64,000 bases of DNA from Blattamonas nauphoetae (Eukaryota; Preaxostyla; Oxymonadida). The notes under the pieces are model-generated. The model did no database searches. It worked only from the letters and a program-made list of their open reading frames with translations, and was not told where the DNA came from. Numbering within the stretch: position 1 is the stretch's first letter; each line of letters begins with the position of its first letter. The translations under genes were made by a program, and so were the position numbers. Where the stretch lies: positions 62,001-126,000 of the forward strand of contig JARBJD010000066.1 of assembly GCA_033064195.1 (NCBI GenBank). The letters are read 5' to 3'. This document shows, piece after piece, positions 35,606 to 47,611 of this stretch.

Positions 35606-36206
35606 AAGACTGAAGAACGAAATGGATGTTGATCCACACGAAGCAACGGCTCCTCACTCTCCCCGTCGAAGAGAGAAGCGGAAATACGAGATGAAGTGTG
35701 ACATTATCTACCGTCCAATCGATGCCTCTCTTCCGCCGAAGACTTTCCGACAGAATCGGTGCCGCTCAGAAAACTCTCGTCTATACGCGTCGTCCGGCAA
35801 TTCACACAGCCTGAATGACGTTTTGTTGCATACACTGGACAAAGAAGGGTTCAGAGAAGAACTGAGCAAACAAAGTGAAATCATCTAATCCAGCTCCAGC
35901 CACATCTCACATACTCCTTTCATCATGAAGGAGCAAGATTCAATGTCTTCAACTGTCCAGTGTCGGATTGAATTGGTGGTATGAAAAACTGTCGTTTTGA
36001 TCGGACCCATTCAATATGGATTGAAATCCCAATCTCTCGATGTACTCTTTTCGGTGATAAATAGTTGATCTTCTCGAAGTTCTTGACTCCAATAAAGAGT
36101 GCTGACTATAGGAAAATACAGGTGAACGCATGATTGTAGAATCAAGTCCAACTTATTTTTCTTCAGAAATTCTTTTGGTTTGATCTCACTCAAACTTCAA
36201 TCGGAA
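35606..36206. other. spacer between the 5-kb element and the SPRY-like gene
   Basis: The first about 200 bases are the second half of the duplicated spacer module, including the open frame 35622-35888 ('MDVDPHEATAPHSPRRREKR'). This copy extends to 'LDKEGFREELSKQSEII'. The remaining about 300 bases hold no gene that I can see and include the probable promoter of the downstream gene. Confidence 0.5.
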
Positions 36207-36932
36207 ATGGGAGCAGCAGAAAGTCAGCAGCTAACTGAGGAAGAGCAAGAGGCACAACGTGAATTGACGAGGAAGCAAAACGAAGAGTGGAGGCAATACA
36301 GAAAGGAACAAGAGGAAAAGGATAGACAAGACAGAATTGAAGAAGCCGAAAAGAGAGCAAAAGAAATAATCAGACCCCACATCAAAACCGGAGCCGATGC
36401 GATCGAAAAGTACAATTCAAGGTATTGGTCAGTGAAAGGAAAATGCTTCAGAAGAAACGATGAATACACAGATCCTTCTCTACTCTCGTACGAGATCGGG
36501 GCAGTTGTGGCTCGTATGACACTCCGCACTTTGGACAGCACGTTTGCAGTTGGGATCATCTCGTCCAGTCTGAGTGACAAGGCTCTCTTAACTGACTTCA
36601 CCAAACTGAAGGGAGGAGCTGGATGGGAGTTGAATATTGCTTCAGGGCGCCCCAGACAGAACTCCAGACAGAATGATGAATACGGAGTATGCAAACGTAA
36701 CGAATTCGGTCAGCGAATAGTGCTGGAGGTGGATGGACGAGAAGGATTTCGAACAATGAAACTGTCGCAAGATGGAGAGACACAGCGGCCCTTCTTCACA
36801 AACATCCCAGTTCCCTTCCGATTCGCTGTGGCCATCCTCTGGCAGAACGATGGCATAGAGATTGAGTCAGTTGAAGTTGCGGAAGAACCACAGCTGGTTG
36901 GCGGAACGATTCCAATCAAGATGGATGAATAA
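36207..36932 (+). CDS. SPRY-like domain protein with N-terminal charged helix, 241 aa
   Basis: Single-exon gene from ATG 36207. Residues about 8-60 are an almost continuous charged helix ('EEEQEAQRELTRKQNEEWRQ'), likely a coiled coil. Residues about 75-235 resemble the SPRY/B30.2-like domains common in oxymonad proteins: 'EIGAVVARMTLRTLDSTFAVGI', 'GGAGWELNIASG', 'IVLEVDGREGFRTMKLSQDG' and 'PFFTNIPVPFRFAVAILW'. Such domains are beta-sandwiches that bind peptides or partner proteins. No signal peptide or membrane segment. It appears intact and is the only small non-repeat gene within the array. The family assignment is from motif memory and moderately sure; partner and pathway are unknown. Confidence 0.65.
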   Translation: MGAAESQQLTEEEQEAQRELTRKQNEEWRQYRKEQEEKDRQDRIEEAEKRAKEIIRPHIKTGADAIEKYNSRYWSVKGKCFRRNDEYTDPSLLSYEIGAVVARMTLRTLDSTFAVGIISSSLSDKALLTDFTKLKGGAGWELNIASGRPRQNSRQNDEYGVCKRNEFGQRIVLEVDGREGFRTMKLSQDGETQRPFFTNIPVPFRFAVAILWQNDGIEIESVEVAEEPQLVGGTIPIKMDE

Positions 36933-37459
36933 ACCAGAATCTGCCACTTCACACTTTCCACATTCTGTTCTCTCTTTCGTACTGTCAAACACACACGACT
37001 GCTTTTGGATTAATGTTGACTATTATGAAAAAGAGTGGAAGTGTGACCCGCGACGGATGCTGAATTGAAGAAACAAAGAATCGTGTGGTTGATGTGGGTG
37101 GCAAACTGGAACTCACGGGTTTGAAAACATTTTACAACCTGAAAGGAAACGATGTTCCTCGATTTGAGGAATAGAGAACAATGATCGCCACTTAGGAGAG
37201 TGAAGTCAACGAACTGAAACATCGACACGATCCAACCATACTTTGTTCGGAGTGCAAACGTCTTAAACTGAAAGGTTTCATTCTTTGTGGCTGACGTGAA
37301 CCTCAGGGATTTTGTGTTTTCGTTTCATTCTCGTACAATCCAAACCATTAACACTGTAACTGACGACATCTCGAAGAGATCCAAAGAAGTCTCGATTGTC
37401 ACACTCAAAACAATTTATTTATCTATATATCCACTCCAACACAACCTATCGATAATCTT
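36933..37459. other. spacer upstream of gene D
   Basis: No gene. A short block near 37080 (GTGTGGTTGATGTGGGTGGC) also occurs near 46040, upstream of gene F. The last about 90 bases resemble the region just upstream of gene E and probably hold the promoter. Confidence 0.5.
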
Positions 37460-40053
37460 ATGCAATATTCTCCGACAAAACAGATTGTGGCACCTCTCTC
37501 ACCAACCAATCGACAAGCGAAGACTCGAAGAATGAGACAAGTCCAGCTGCCTGAATGTCCGGAAGATGTGATTGGAAATCTTCACCGATATCCCTTGCTT
37601 GTCTGGTATGATCCCACGACATCCAATGATTCTGAAGATTCACTGTTGAATGACGATCGCTCGAAAACCTTGAGATCTCTCGTTGCTTCGAAATGCGAAA
37701 CAGGAGAAGAGCTTAAGTGGATGGTCTGCATTTATTGTTTGATTAATTGCGATTTTGTTGTTTTGGATTCTTGACTCTCTTTTCTAGTTTGTTTCAGGAT
37801 TTGATGGAATGGTTCGTGTGTGCTGTGATTGGACTGAACTCAAAAGGTTTCTGTTGCAACAATTCGTTTTGGTTTGATTGGGATGATGTTGTGGTTGATG
37901 GATTTGGGACAGCTCGAATTAGTTTGCCTCTTCTTCTCGACTTTCTTCTCTTTCAGATCTCTCCGCCTCGCGTTCAGATTCTTTCCCTCCCAACTCCCCA
38001 CAATCCTTATCCAATGCCATTGCTGACCTCTCTCTGCTTTTTCTTGTTTTGATTGATCAACTTTCCCAATCAAACTGCCTCCCTAAACGCTTGGAACTCC
38101 ATTCTCGAATCAATGTGATATCGACAGTTCTTCGCCATCTCCTCAGCCAAGTCGTCGGCACTGACCATCTGGATCTCGCCTGTGACCCATCAGATTTCGA
38201 AGAAATCGTAAATACCTGCGCAAACAAATTCATCAATTCAATTCCGAGTCATCTGAGCTTGAACGAACATTTGATATGCATGACCATGGATTTCGCCAGT
38301 GCTTTGAACGACTTGTCAAACTTAGACTCTGAAAATCACACGGATCAGCTGGCAGATACAGAGAACGATCATCACTCACCATCTCTCACTCATTTCTTGC
38401 AGCTTCTCGATCCTGATCTGTTTGAAGAAGCGAAGCGGATCTCGTCGTGGAAGGAGTTTCTGCAGAAAGTGGCAGGCGGAGAGGAAGTTGAGGTGTGTCT
38501 TCTTTTTGTTGACTTCGATTTTCAGAATGACACATCGTTCCTCAAATTGCCGTTCTTCCAACCGACACTTCTCTCGCTCCAAGCGAAGTTCCAACAACTG
38601 GCGTCGTCGTTAGATGAGTCAGCGGACAGCTCCACTTCGTCATTGATTTCGTTGCACTCTTCTCCCCACACCTCTCTCGAAACCCACCTCGACTCTTCTC
38701 TTCGGACTCTCTCGTCGTCATCGCACTTGAAACAGGAATCACTCCAACTTCTGGCCATCCTTCACTCTCTCCTCTCATCTCCTCTCCCTCCCTCTCACTC
38801 CAAGGACTCTTCACCTGACATCTCCGATTGGAGCTACCCTTCCTTCCACCAAAAGGACGTCAGTCCCACAGAGAAATTCGGACCTGACATATTCGACGTG
38901 TCTGAAAACGAAGACCTTACACTCTCGCTCATTCGCTGTCACTCTGTCTGTAATCTCGTTGGTGCTGAGTCATGCATTCACGACCTTCCAGTTTTCTTCG
39001 ATCGAACTGTCTCTGTTCTCCACACCTCAAACTCTCTTATTCGTACGGCTGCATTTTCACTTTTCGAAGATTTGGTCGACATGTCGTCTGTCATTCCACT
39101 TTATCCTCGTTTGTGGTATCGACTCCGCACTGCCTTCCGCGATGGCCGTCTCGAAGAACAGGATGCCCTCCTTCGGATATCATCGAACTGGATTGGGCGT
39201 CTTTCGCTCGTACCTTCTCTGCCGCCATTTCTAGCCACAGAATTCGACTGGGCTGGACTGATTTCTGCTGATCTGAGAAACGATTATTCATTCTTTTATT
39301 CCATCGTTCTGATCATGTTCCTCCGGCACCCATCGATAGAAGACAAGATTGAGAAGGCTGTTTTCACAAGAATCATTCTCTCTTTCGAGCAACACCAACA
39401 CGCTGTCAACTGAATCAATTGTCACAATTGGTTGTGAGTCTCTGGAATGGCTGAACATCCCAACTGGATTCGGGTCTGCTCTCGCTCACTCTCACACACG
39501 CGATTCAATCGATCACTCCGAATCCCAAGTCAGATCACCAACCGATCCCGACACTTCTCTCAGAGTTGCTCGCCTCTCCACACGCCTGTCGGGAAAAGCA
39601 AACCTCAAGAAAGATCTTATCTCTCTCGTTGGGTCTTTGGTTCGAATGTTGAATCAGCCTGGTCTGTCATTCGCTTCTTCTTCATCTCTTCAGATCCCGC
39701 GAATGACATGTTTGGGTTTGAAACGCTCGGAGGATGTGCTTGGGGGATGTTGTGTGAATTCTCTGTTCTCTCATTTCTTCAGCTCACCAGTTCCAGCAAC
39801 TGTATCGGTCGTGTTGGAGCTATTGAAGAGACTTGTCAGTTTGGGAAGTGTTGAGAGTGTGATGCAGATGGTTCGTTTTGGGATGTTGGACGTTGTGATT
39901 CGAGGAGTGTCGGAATCATCGTTTCTGGAGGACTACGAAAACGGGATTTGTGTGATTGGGATTCTTCTTCGTTCGATTTGTGGTTTTGGGAAGACACAAG
40001 AAATGGTCTCCCACGACTTCTCTCGCCTTCTCTCCCAGACTGCATTGTCTTGA
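37460..40053 (+). pseudogene. array gene D: shortened paralogue with an internal deletion
   Basis: Starts 'MQYSPTKQIVAPLSPTNRQA' followed by the family motif 'RRMRQVQLPECPEDVI'. Exons: 37460-37723, 37798-37921 (124 nt), 37957-38492, then 38526 onward. The last frame stops at 39413 just after 'FEQHQHAV'. Sequence corresponding to about 700 bases of gene E (from 'VSRIESFF' to 'VSSLVSFV') is missing here, and the reading frame on the far side ('CESLEWLNIPTGFGSALAHS') is shifted. The later exons are preserved: 39664 donor region, 58-nt-type exon, and a final exon ending 'HDFSRLLSQTALS' at 40053. Like B it lacks the ARM module. It could make a truncated protein of about 600 aa ending at 39413. Confidence 0.7.
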
Positions 40054-40547
40054 ACACAAACATCAGATTCTCTCTCCACACACTCTTCGTCAATCGATGA
40101 TACGTCCGTTGTCATCTCTTAATTCACCTAATCTGACAATCGCCGAACATTCACGATTGAAGATCTTTCCGTCCACACACTCTTCGACCTGCGAATTCAA
40201 GAACCACCACTTTTGTTGCTCAGTCCCCCTTTTTTCTTTGTCACAAGACATTTAATTTAGTGTTGAACCCATTTCCTTTCCACAATGAGAACGATCGTCG
40301 ATCGTGCCCTTTTTCCAATTGAGAGCAGAATAATTTGATTCACATCCGAAATGATTTGATCAATCCACTATTTGTTGTTCGACATTGCGTGCAAAGATTA
40401 AACCCTTGTCCTTTGCATCACACTTCGGGTAGTTCTTTATCCCATCTGATTGTCAAACATCACCAACAATCCATACTGATTCTGACGAGATCTCGAAGTC
40501 ATCCAAAAACGTATCAATTGTCACAGTCAAACAGTTTATTTCTCGAA
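40054..40547. promoter_or_regulatory. spacer and putative upstream region of gene E
   Basis: No gene. About 40170-40230 is a remnant of the spacer sequence seen near 22450 and 45520. The 60-70 bases before the start codon resemble those before gene D (GAGATC..AATTGTCACAGTCAAAC and TTTAT blocks), so the promoter was duplicated with the gene. Confidence 0.45.
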
Positions 40548-43500
40548 ATGACCACTCCAACTCAATCAATGAATAATGTGATACAATCTCCAACGAAGAA
40601 GGAGATCACCCCTCCACTCTCACCAACTCAGAAACGAGTGAAGACTCGAAGAATGAGACAAGTCCAGCTGCCTGAATGTCCGGAAGATGTGATTAAAAAT
40701 CTGCACCGATATCCTTTGCTTGTCTGGTATGATCCCACATCACCAAATGATTCTGATGATTCTCTATTGGAGCGGGAGAACATGAAACCATTGACATCAC
40801 TCGTCGCTTCGAAATGCGATGTTGGAGAAGAGATCAAGTATCAGGTCTGCTTACTCCTTTTTTTTATGTGCGATTTCGTTCCTCTGGATTCTTAACTCTG
40901 GATTCTGGTTTGTTTCAGGATTTGATAGAATGGTTCGTGTGTGCTGTGATCGGACTGAACTCGAAAGCTTCACAATGCGACGGGTCGTTTTGGTTTGATT
41001 GGGATGATGTTGTGGTTGATGGATTTGGAACAGCTCGGATTAGTTTGTCTCTTCTTCTCGACTTTCTTCTTTTCAGATCTCTCCGCCTCGCGTTCAGATT
41101 CCTCCCCTCCCCACTCCCCACAATCCTTCTCCGATTGCATCACCCACCTCTCTCTGCTTTTTCTTGTTTTGATTGATCAACTTTCCAAATCAAACTGCCT
41201 CCCACCACACATCGAAGACACTTCTCGAAGAAATGAGATTTCGTCTCTCCTTCGTCATCTCCTCCATCATCTTGTCAACATTGGTCATCTTGTTCCCGCC
41301 TGTGACCCATCAGAATTCGAAACAGTCCTCACTGATATCACCAATGCAGCTCCGAAACATCTCTCAGATGATCTTGACTTGTATCACAATTTCCTGTGGA
41401 TGGCAACCCCTGCCTATCTTGCTGTGAACTTTTTGGAGATCGAAGGATTAGCTAATCACGTCAATCGTCTGACTGACTCAAATTTTGATTATGACTCACC
41501 TAAATTCACAGCTTTCTTCCGACTTATCGAACCTGCCCTTGTTGAGGTGAGCAAACAGTTTGAGCCAGAATTGTTTGAAGAAGCGAGACGGATCTCGTCG
41601 TGGAAGGATTTTTTGCAGAAAGTGGCAGGCGGAGAGGAAGTTGAGGTGTGTCTTATTTTTTTGGACTTCGATTTTCAGAATGACACATCGTTCCTCAAAT
41701 TGCCGTTCTTCCAACCGACACTTCTCTCGCTCCAAGCGAAGTTCCAACAACTGGCGTCGTCGTTGGATGGGTCAGATGACGGTTCGATATCGTCTCCACA
41801 TTCATCGCACTCTTCTCCTCACTCCTCACTTGAAGCCCACTACAACTCTTCTCTTCGAACTCACTCGTCATCATCTCACTTCAAACACGAATCCATCCAA
41901 CTTCTGAACATCCTTCACACTCTCCTCACATCTCCTCTTTCTCCCTCTCTCATCGAACACTCTCCATCTGACTCCTTCAGTAAATTAGCCACACGTTTCC
42001 AACCCGACAACATCGATCCTGCCGAGAGATTCCGACCTTCCCTCTTCGACGAAGTTGACGATGTGGAACTGGCTCGCTCGCTCATTCGCTGTCGATCGGT
42101 CTGTGACCTCGTTGGTGTTGAGAAATGCATTGTCGACACTCCAGAGTTCTTCGATCGAACTGTCTCTGTTCTTGGATCATCCGATCCTTTTCTGCGCGAA
42201 GCTGCGTTCTCACTCTTCCGTGATCTGATTGACACGTCATGTGTCATTCACCTGATGCCTCATCTGTGGGATCGACTCCACTCTGCGTTCCGCGATGGTC
42301 GTCTTGAAGAACAGGACGCCCTTCTTACGATTTCGACGAAATGGATTGTCAGCCATGTTGGTGGGTCTCTCCCGCCTTTTCCAGTCACACAGTTCGACTG
42401 GGATGGACTGATCTCTGCTGATTTGAGTGAGATTCATCTATTTCTCTTCTCCCTCCTTCTGATCATGCAGCTCAGACATCGACTGATCGAAGACCAGATC
42501 GGGAAGGCCAAAGCGACGGTCATCATTCTCTCTTTCGAGCATCATCAGCACGCCGTCTCTCGAATCGAGTCCTTTTTCTCTGACACCAAAAACCTGGAAG
42601 TCATCTCTGAGTCCTCTCCCGTTCTTATTTCATACAATCTTTTGATTTCGCTTCTGTTGAAGAGACGCTTTCACTCCTCTCTCACCACCTACCTCACACA
42701 ACATCCTGAATTTGATGGTCGTGTTCTTCTGTTTCAGGAATTCAAGTTTCATTTGCTCTGTCACACCTCTCTCGATACAAACCAGCCATATCAGCCTCCT
42801 CTCGACCTCCTCTTCGAACGAGCACTCCGATTGCACCCTCTCAACTTCTTCCTCTCTCCACAATTCCCATCCATCGACATTCCATCCTCGCTCCTGGACA
42901 CTTCGTTGTGTGGTTTTCATACGCTTTGTCGACGAGGAGTGCATCTCTCTCTGATGGACGCAGAATATGTGAGACGTGGCAACCATGTTATCAACTCGTT
43001 GTGGCTGTTTTCAACTCCCCTCATCTCTGACACCTTTGATCTCTTCCTTTATTTCCCAGCCCCATGCATTGTTCGTTTCTTCCTTCCCATTCTGTCGTCG
43101 CCGTCGAATCCTTCCAGTCTTGTTGATCCCTTGAAAGTGATGATGGCGATTCTCATCCACACCACAGCTCCGTTCGGTGACTGCTTCAGTGTTCGAGAAC
43201 TGTACCGATCAGTTGGGCCGTTGAACATCGAAAGAGAAGTCAGTTCACTTGTCTCATTTGTCACATCTCGTTGTGAGTCTCTGGAATGGCTGAACATCCC
43301 AACTGGATTCGGATCGGCTCTCGCTCACTCAAACACACGCGATTCAATCGATCACTCTGAAAACCAAGATCATTCATCCGTCTCAACCCTCCCCACACGA
43401 ATCCCTGGATTCCTGTCGAAACAAGTGCACGACACGAGTGGTGGAATCTGTGCTGTTGGGACTTTGTTTCGAGATTTGAATCACTCCAGTTTGTCATTCA

Positions 43501-44876
43501 TCCTTTCTTCATCTTTTCAGAAGCTCAGTTGGCTTCAGTGAATCACAGGGCACTTCGAACTTGTTGCAAGGCGATGTTGTGTGTCTTCGTCTTTCTTTCA
43601 TTTCTTCAGCTCACCAATTCCAGTCGAAGCGTCTGTCATGTTGGAGTATGTGAAGAGAGTTGTGAGTTTGAGCAGTGTTGAGAGTGTGATGCAGATGCTG
43701 CGATTTGAGATGTTGGACATTGTGATTCGGGTCGTGTCGGAATCATCGTTTCTGGAGGACTACGAAAACGGGATTTGTGTGATTGGGATTGTTCTTCGTT
43801 CGATTTGTAGTTTTGGGAAGAAGAAAGAAATGGTCGACCACGACTTCTCTCGCCTTCTCTCCCAAACTGGATTGACCTTCTCAACGGATTGTTTTCCTTT
43901 CCTCAATTGGGTCGAAGATCAAAGAGTCTCAGAACATGAACAAGCTGTGATCTTCCGATCTCTCGTTGCCACCATGAAAGTCCAGCCTGCACCTGATGAC
44001 TCTCTGGAAACGAAATTCGTCACATTTCTGGAATCTGTGGATCCGGACGATGAAGAATCAGCAGATGCTTTTCTCAACAGAATTGCATCGTTCTCTGATC
44101 AATCGGTGACAGACTTCATTCAATCCATTGTGACACTCCTTTCTACTTCCAGTGAGGCAATCACCACTTCAACGATGAAGATGCTCCATCGTCTTCTTCA
44201 GAATTGTTCAAATGACATCCTCATTGCCCTCGTCAAAGCTGATCTGATCTCTCAACTCATCGTCACTCTCGATCCACAGTCTGTTTCGTTGTCAGATTTT
44301 GAACACATGCACACTGCTCTCATTTCCATCATCGAATGTTCATTGTGGCTCTCACCTCTGGATAGTCTTGCTCAACTCAAAACTAAAGATGGCGATGAGC
44401 ACCAAACTGTTCCTGAGACACTTTTCCAGCAAATCATGCGACCTTCTGAGAAGTACCTTACCCATTTGTGCGTGAACCGCAATTCGATCCTCGATAATGA
44501 GAAATACAAAGATTTCCTGATCCTCCTCGCCCGAATCCTCCTCAAAACCTATCCTTCCTCTCAACCAACGATGGAAACTGTTCTGATGATGCGTATCGTT
44601 CTCACAGTCCCAAGTTGTTTGTCGTTCTTCGACGGTGAAAGCTCTGTCTGGGGATTTCTGGATATCTTCGTCAATTCCCGATGGGAACGGCACGAAAGTG
44701 GTGATGTGGGCCAAAAGTGGAAGAAAATGGATCGAATGTTGAGAACGGAGGGCATGGAAGATGTGATGGAGACAAAACTGCGAAACGACGAAGAAGCTTT
44801 CTATGGACGAGAAATCATTGCGAGCTCGATCACATTGAACAATGAGATGGGCATGAACGTTCCAGAACAGGAATAG
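40548..44876 (+). CDS. array gene E: 1374-aa solenoid plus ARM fusion, six exons, intact
   Basis: Exons 40548-40844, 40919-41042 (124 nt), 41077-41645, 41679-43488, 43521-43578 (58 nt) and 43610-44876. They total 4125 bases, exactly 1375 codons including the stop; all introns are GT-AG, 31-74 nt. Order of landmarks: 'RRMRQVQLPECPEDVIKNLH', 'DLIEWFVCAVIGLNSK', 'FLQKVAGGEEVE', 'FFQPTLLSLQAKFQQLASS', 'QFDWDGLISADLS', 'CESLEWLNIPTGFGSAL', 'SSFLEDYENGICVIGIVLRS', then the ARM module 'DCFPFLNWVEDQ', 'LVKADLISQLIVTLDPQSVS', 'CVNRNSILDNEKYKDF', 'EGMEDVMETKLRND'. It is the best template for the family in this window. No signal peptide or membrane segment, so probably cytosolic. The biochemical role is unknown; both halves look like protein-binding helical repeats. 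Confidence 0.85.
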
Positions 44877-46441
44877 AAACAGACAAGAGTCAACGAACAA
44901 TTCAATCAGTTTCTGACTTCTTTCGGAGACAACTCTTCGTGAGTGGTCTTTAGTAGCTCTGAAATCACCTCATCGTTTGCCGGAACTGATGCCAATCTCT
45001 CCCTCTCTCCTTCCCTCGTAACCACACCGAAATGGAAGATGTCGATCGTGACACGTCCTCGCTGTTTGTGAAGATGTCGTGATTTGCTGATTGTTCGACG
45101 CAATTGATCCTCTCTTCACGATTCCTTCCAATCATGAGATGGCATTTCAGAAGCGATCGCTCATCGACCATCGTCGTCAACACTTCGGAAAGACAGAAGA
45201 ACGAAATGGATGTTGATCCACACAAACCAATATCTCCTCACTCTCCCAGTCGAAAAGAGAAGCAGAAATACGAGATGAAGTGTGACATTATCTGCCGTCC
45301 AAACGATGCCTCTCTTCCGCCGAAGACCTTTCGACAGAATCGGAGCCACTCAGAAAACTCTCGTCTATACGCGTCGTCCGGCAATTGTTACACGTCCACA
45401 ATTGGAGCGAGAGGGAAAGAAGAGTGATGGATTGGGAAGAGAATTGGGATTTGTGAAGGACATCCGATGTCTCCTTCGAAAACTTGTGGACCACTTTGGA
45501 TCGACGTGTCGTCTCCCGTGTTCAAGAACAGCCGATTTTCTTTCTCAGTTCAATCCCAATCTTCACTCCACAGCCTTCCTCTGAGCGAGAAGACAAGAAC
45601 ACCCAAGCGATGCGAATCAGCCGAGCCTCACTTTTGGATCGACCTTTTGAGTCTTGATCGGGTGAGCCTTCACTCAATCACCGTGTCATGCATGTGAATT
45701 GACAGGATCCATATTTCGAAACGACCACTCTAACACCCATCCCTCGTGTCCTCCACTCTCGTCTCCTCACCAACTGACGACTTCTGTGCAACTGTGCCTT
45801 TGCGGCCTCTGTCGTGTCTCTTCCTCATTTGCGATCGTCGCTGAAGCGGAAGGCGAGTGAGCATCCCAGGTGTCCTCCAATATGTCCCCGATCTCCAAAC
45901 TCCGAACACTCACACCACCTCTCACACTCGCCAGGTCAGTTCTCGCATGATTTGTGCGTGGTGTGTTTCGCACAGAATGAATAATGAAGACTTAGGCCTC
46001 ACCTGCAATGGATGCTGAGTTGAAGATATGAACGTCGTGTGGTTGATGTGGGTGGCAGGCCGGAACACACGAGTTGGATTGCAATGAGAGACGAGGAGTG
46101 CAGTTGAAAGAAGAAAGGTCGGACGATGGATACAGAGATTGGCTGGAGCGATTTGTTCTAGTCTCGTCTTTCGGAAACACCGTTCTCGGAATTTGGAGTA
46201 GATGGACGTCTGTCATCTTCCCGTTCCTTACATGTCTCATCGGTTCATCCGTTGCTCATCGAAGTGTTTCTGTCATCTTTGAATTCTTCTCGTTCCGAAG
46301 CGTCCTCTTCATTCTTGGATCTTCTCACTCTTCGTTTTCCACGTTTTCCTGTTTGTTTTAGACGATTATATCATCTCAACATCATTGTCCTGTCACATTC
46401 TCATCACCCATAGCGAGTGTCTCTCAGATGATTCAATCGAA
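44877..46441. other. spacer between genes E and F with duplicated module
   Basis: About 45000-45400 is the third copy of the spacer module. Beyond it, 45430-45580 resembles 22380-22520, and 45720-45760 matches the flank near 15410 (CCCTCGTGTCCTCCACTC). About 46010-46370 is open on the plus strand ('WLERFVLVSSFGNTVLGIWS') but with no recognisable domain. No firm gene. Confidence 0.5.
45104..45427 (+). CDS. small conserved open frame downstream of gene E
   Basis: Third copy of the frame seen at 21666-21908: 'EMDVDPHKPISPHSPSRKEK', then '..DASLPPKTFRQNRSHSENSR', here longer at its C-terminal end. It is uninterrupted for about 107 codons. Retention of the frame in three copies is suggestive only, because the copies are so similar. 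Confidence 0.35.
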   Translation: MILSSRFLPIMRWHFRSDRSSTIVVNTSERQKNEMDVDPHKPISPHSPSRKEKQKYEMKCDIICRPNDASLPPKTFRQNRSHSENSRLYASSGNCYTSTIGARGKEE

Positions 46442-47019
46442 ATGACAGCTCTAAACACAGATGCAGACACCTCTTCTGAAGATACATACTCTGATTTGTC
46501 TTCCCCTCAATTGACATTCCCAATGGATTGCTCTCCTTTTCTAAATTGGGAGGAAGATGGGATTTATTCGGAACTCGAAAACGTCCTTATCTTTCGATCT
46601 CTGGTTGCCACTATACAGTTCCAGCCAACATTGGATGTCTCTCTGGAGGAAAAAGCGGTGGGATTTCTGGAATCAGTGAGCATATTCAGTGACGACCCAG
46701 ATGATAATCTTCTGAGCAGTCTTGCATTATCGTCAGATGAATCGATGACAGACTTCATCCAGTCCATTAAGGTGCTCATTTCAACCGCCAATAAAATCAT
46801 CATCACCACAACAATAGACATGTTGGATCATCTGATCTCGGTCAATTCAGATAAAAACCGTCTTGACCTCGTGAAAGCTGATCTGATCTCTAAACTTATC
46901 GCCACCATCAATCCACAATCATTCTCCATACCAGACTGTGAAGACATGCATACTTGTCTCATTCACATCATCACCAGCTCTCTGAGGTTCCCGCCACAGG
47001 ATTATAGTGCGACACTCGA

Positions 47020-47505
47020 CAGTCATGGACAAAAGTTCTCGGTTTTCCTGTCCAGAAACACTGAGTGGTGACATTTCGTTTTGGTTTTGTCGGACACTTC
47101 ATCATCAAAAAAGAACATTGTGACGAGAAAAGCAGAGCAAACAGTTGTTTCGTTTTGGAGATACTGAAGAAAGAAGAGTCTGAAAAAAAGTGACAAAAAT
47201 AAGCACCCAACCACAACCGACAATTTTTCACACTGTGAGAGGTTGGGACGAGATGAGATCATTTTTGCCGAAAGAAGTGAGATCCTACGACTCCTTCACG
47301 AGAAAAAGCGAACATTCGCAGAAAAAGTTCTACTGTAGAATGGTTCGTATTTCTCACCCACAAACTGTAGACCTCTCTACCAACCTCGATGCTTGGAGAT
47401 GTCATGTCACCTCCACACATGTGAAGTTTCAGCATCGAACTCCTTTCCCAAATCGTCACACCAGACGTTGTCATTTTTCCTGCCGACCACTTTTGTCCAT
47501 GACTG
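47020..47505. mobile_element. 486-bp MITE in gene F, 3-bp target duplication
   Basis: Inverted ends CAGTCATGGACAAAAGT (17 identical bases, then TCGG within a diverged stretch), with CGA duplicated at 47017-47019 and 47506-47508. Leaving it out restores gene F's frame. There is no coding capacity. A 3-bp non-TWA duplication is not typical of Tc1/mariner, so the superfamily is open; CACTA-like or PIF-like are possibilities. Confidence 0.8.
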
Positions 47506-47611
47506 CGAAATTGAAGATGGTAATGAACAACAAGCTGTTCACGAAACAGTTTTTCAGCAAGTTCTCCTCCAATCGGAGCAGTATCTTAGCCATTTGTGCG
47601 TGAACCGATAT

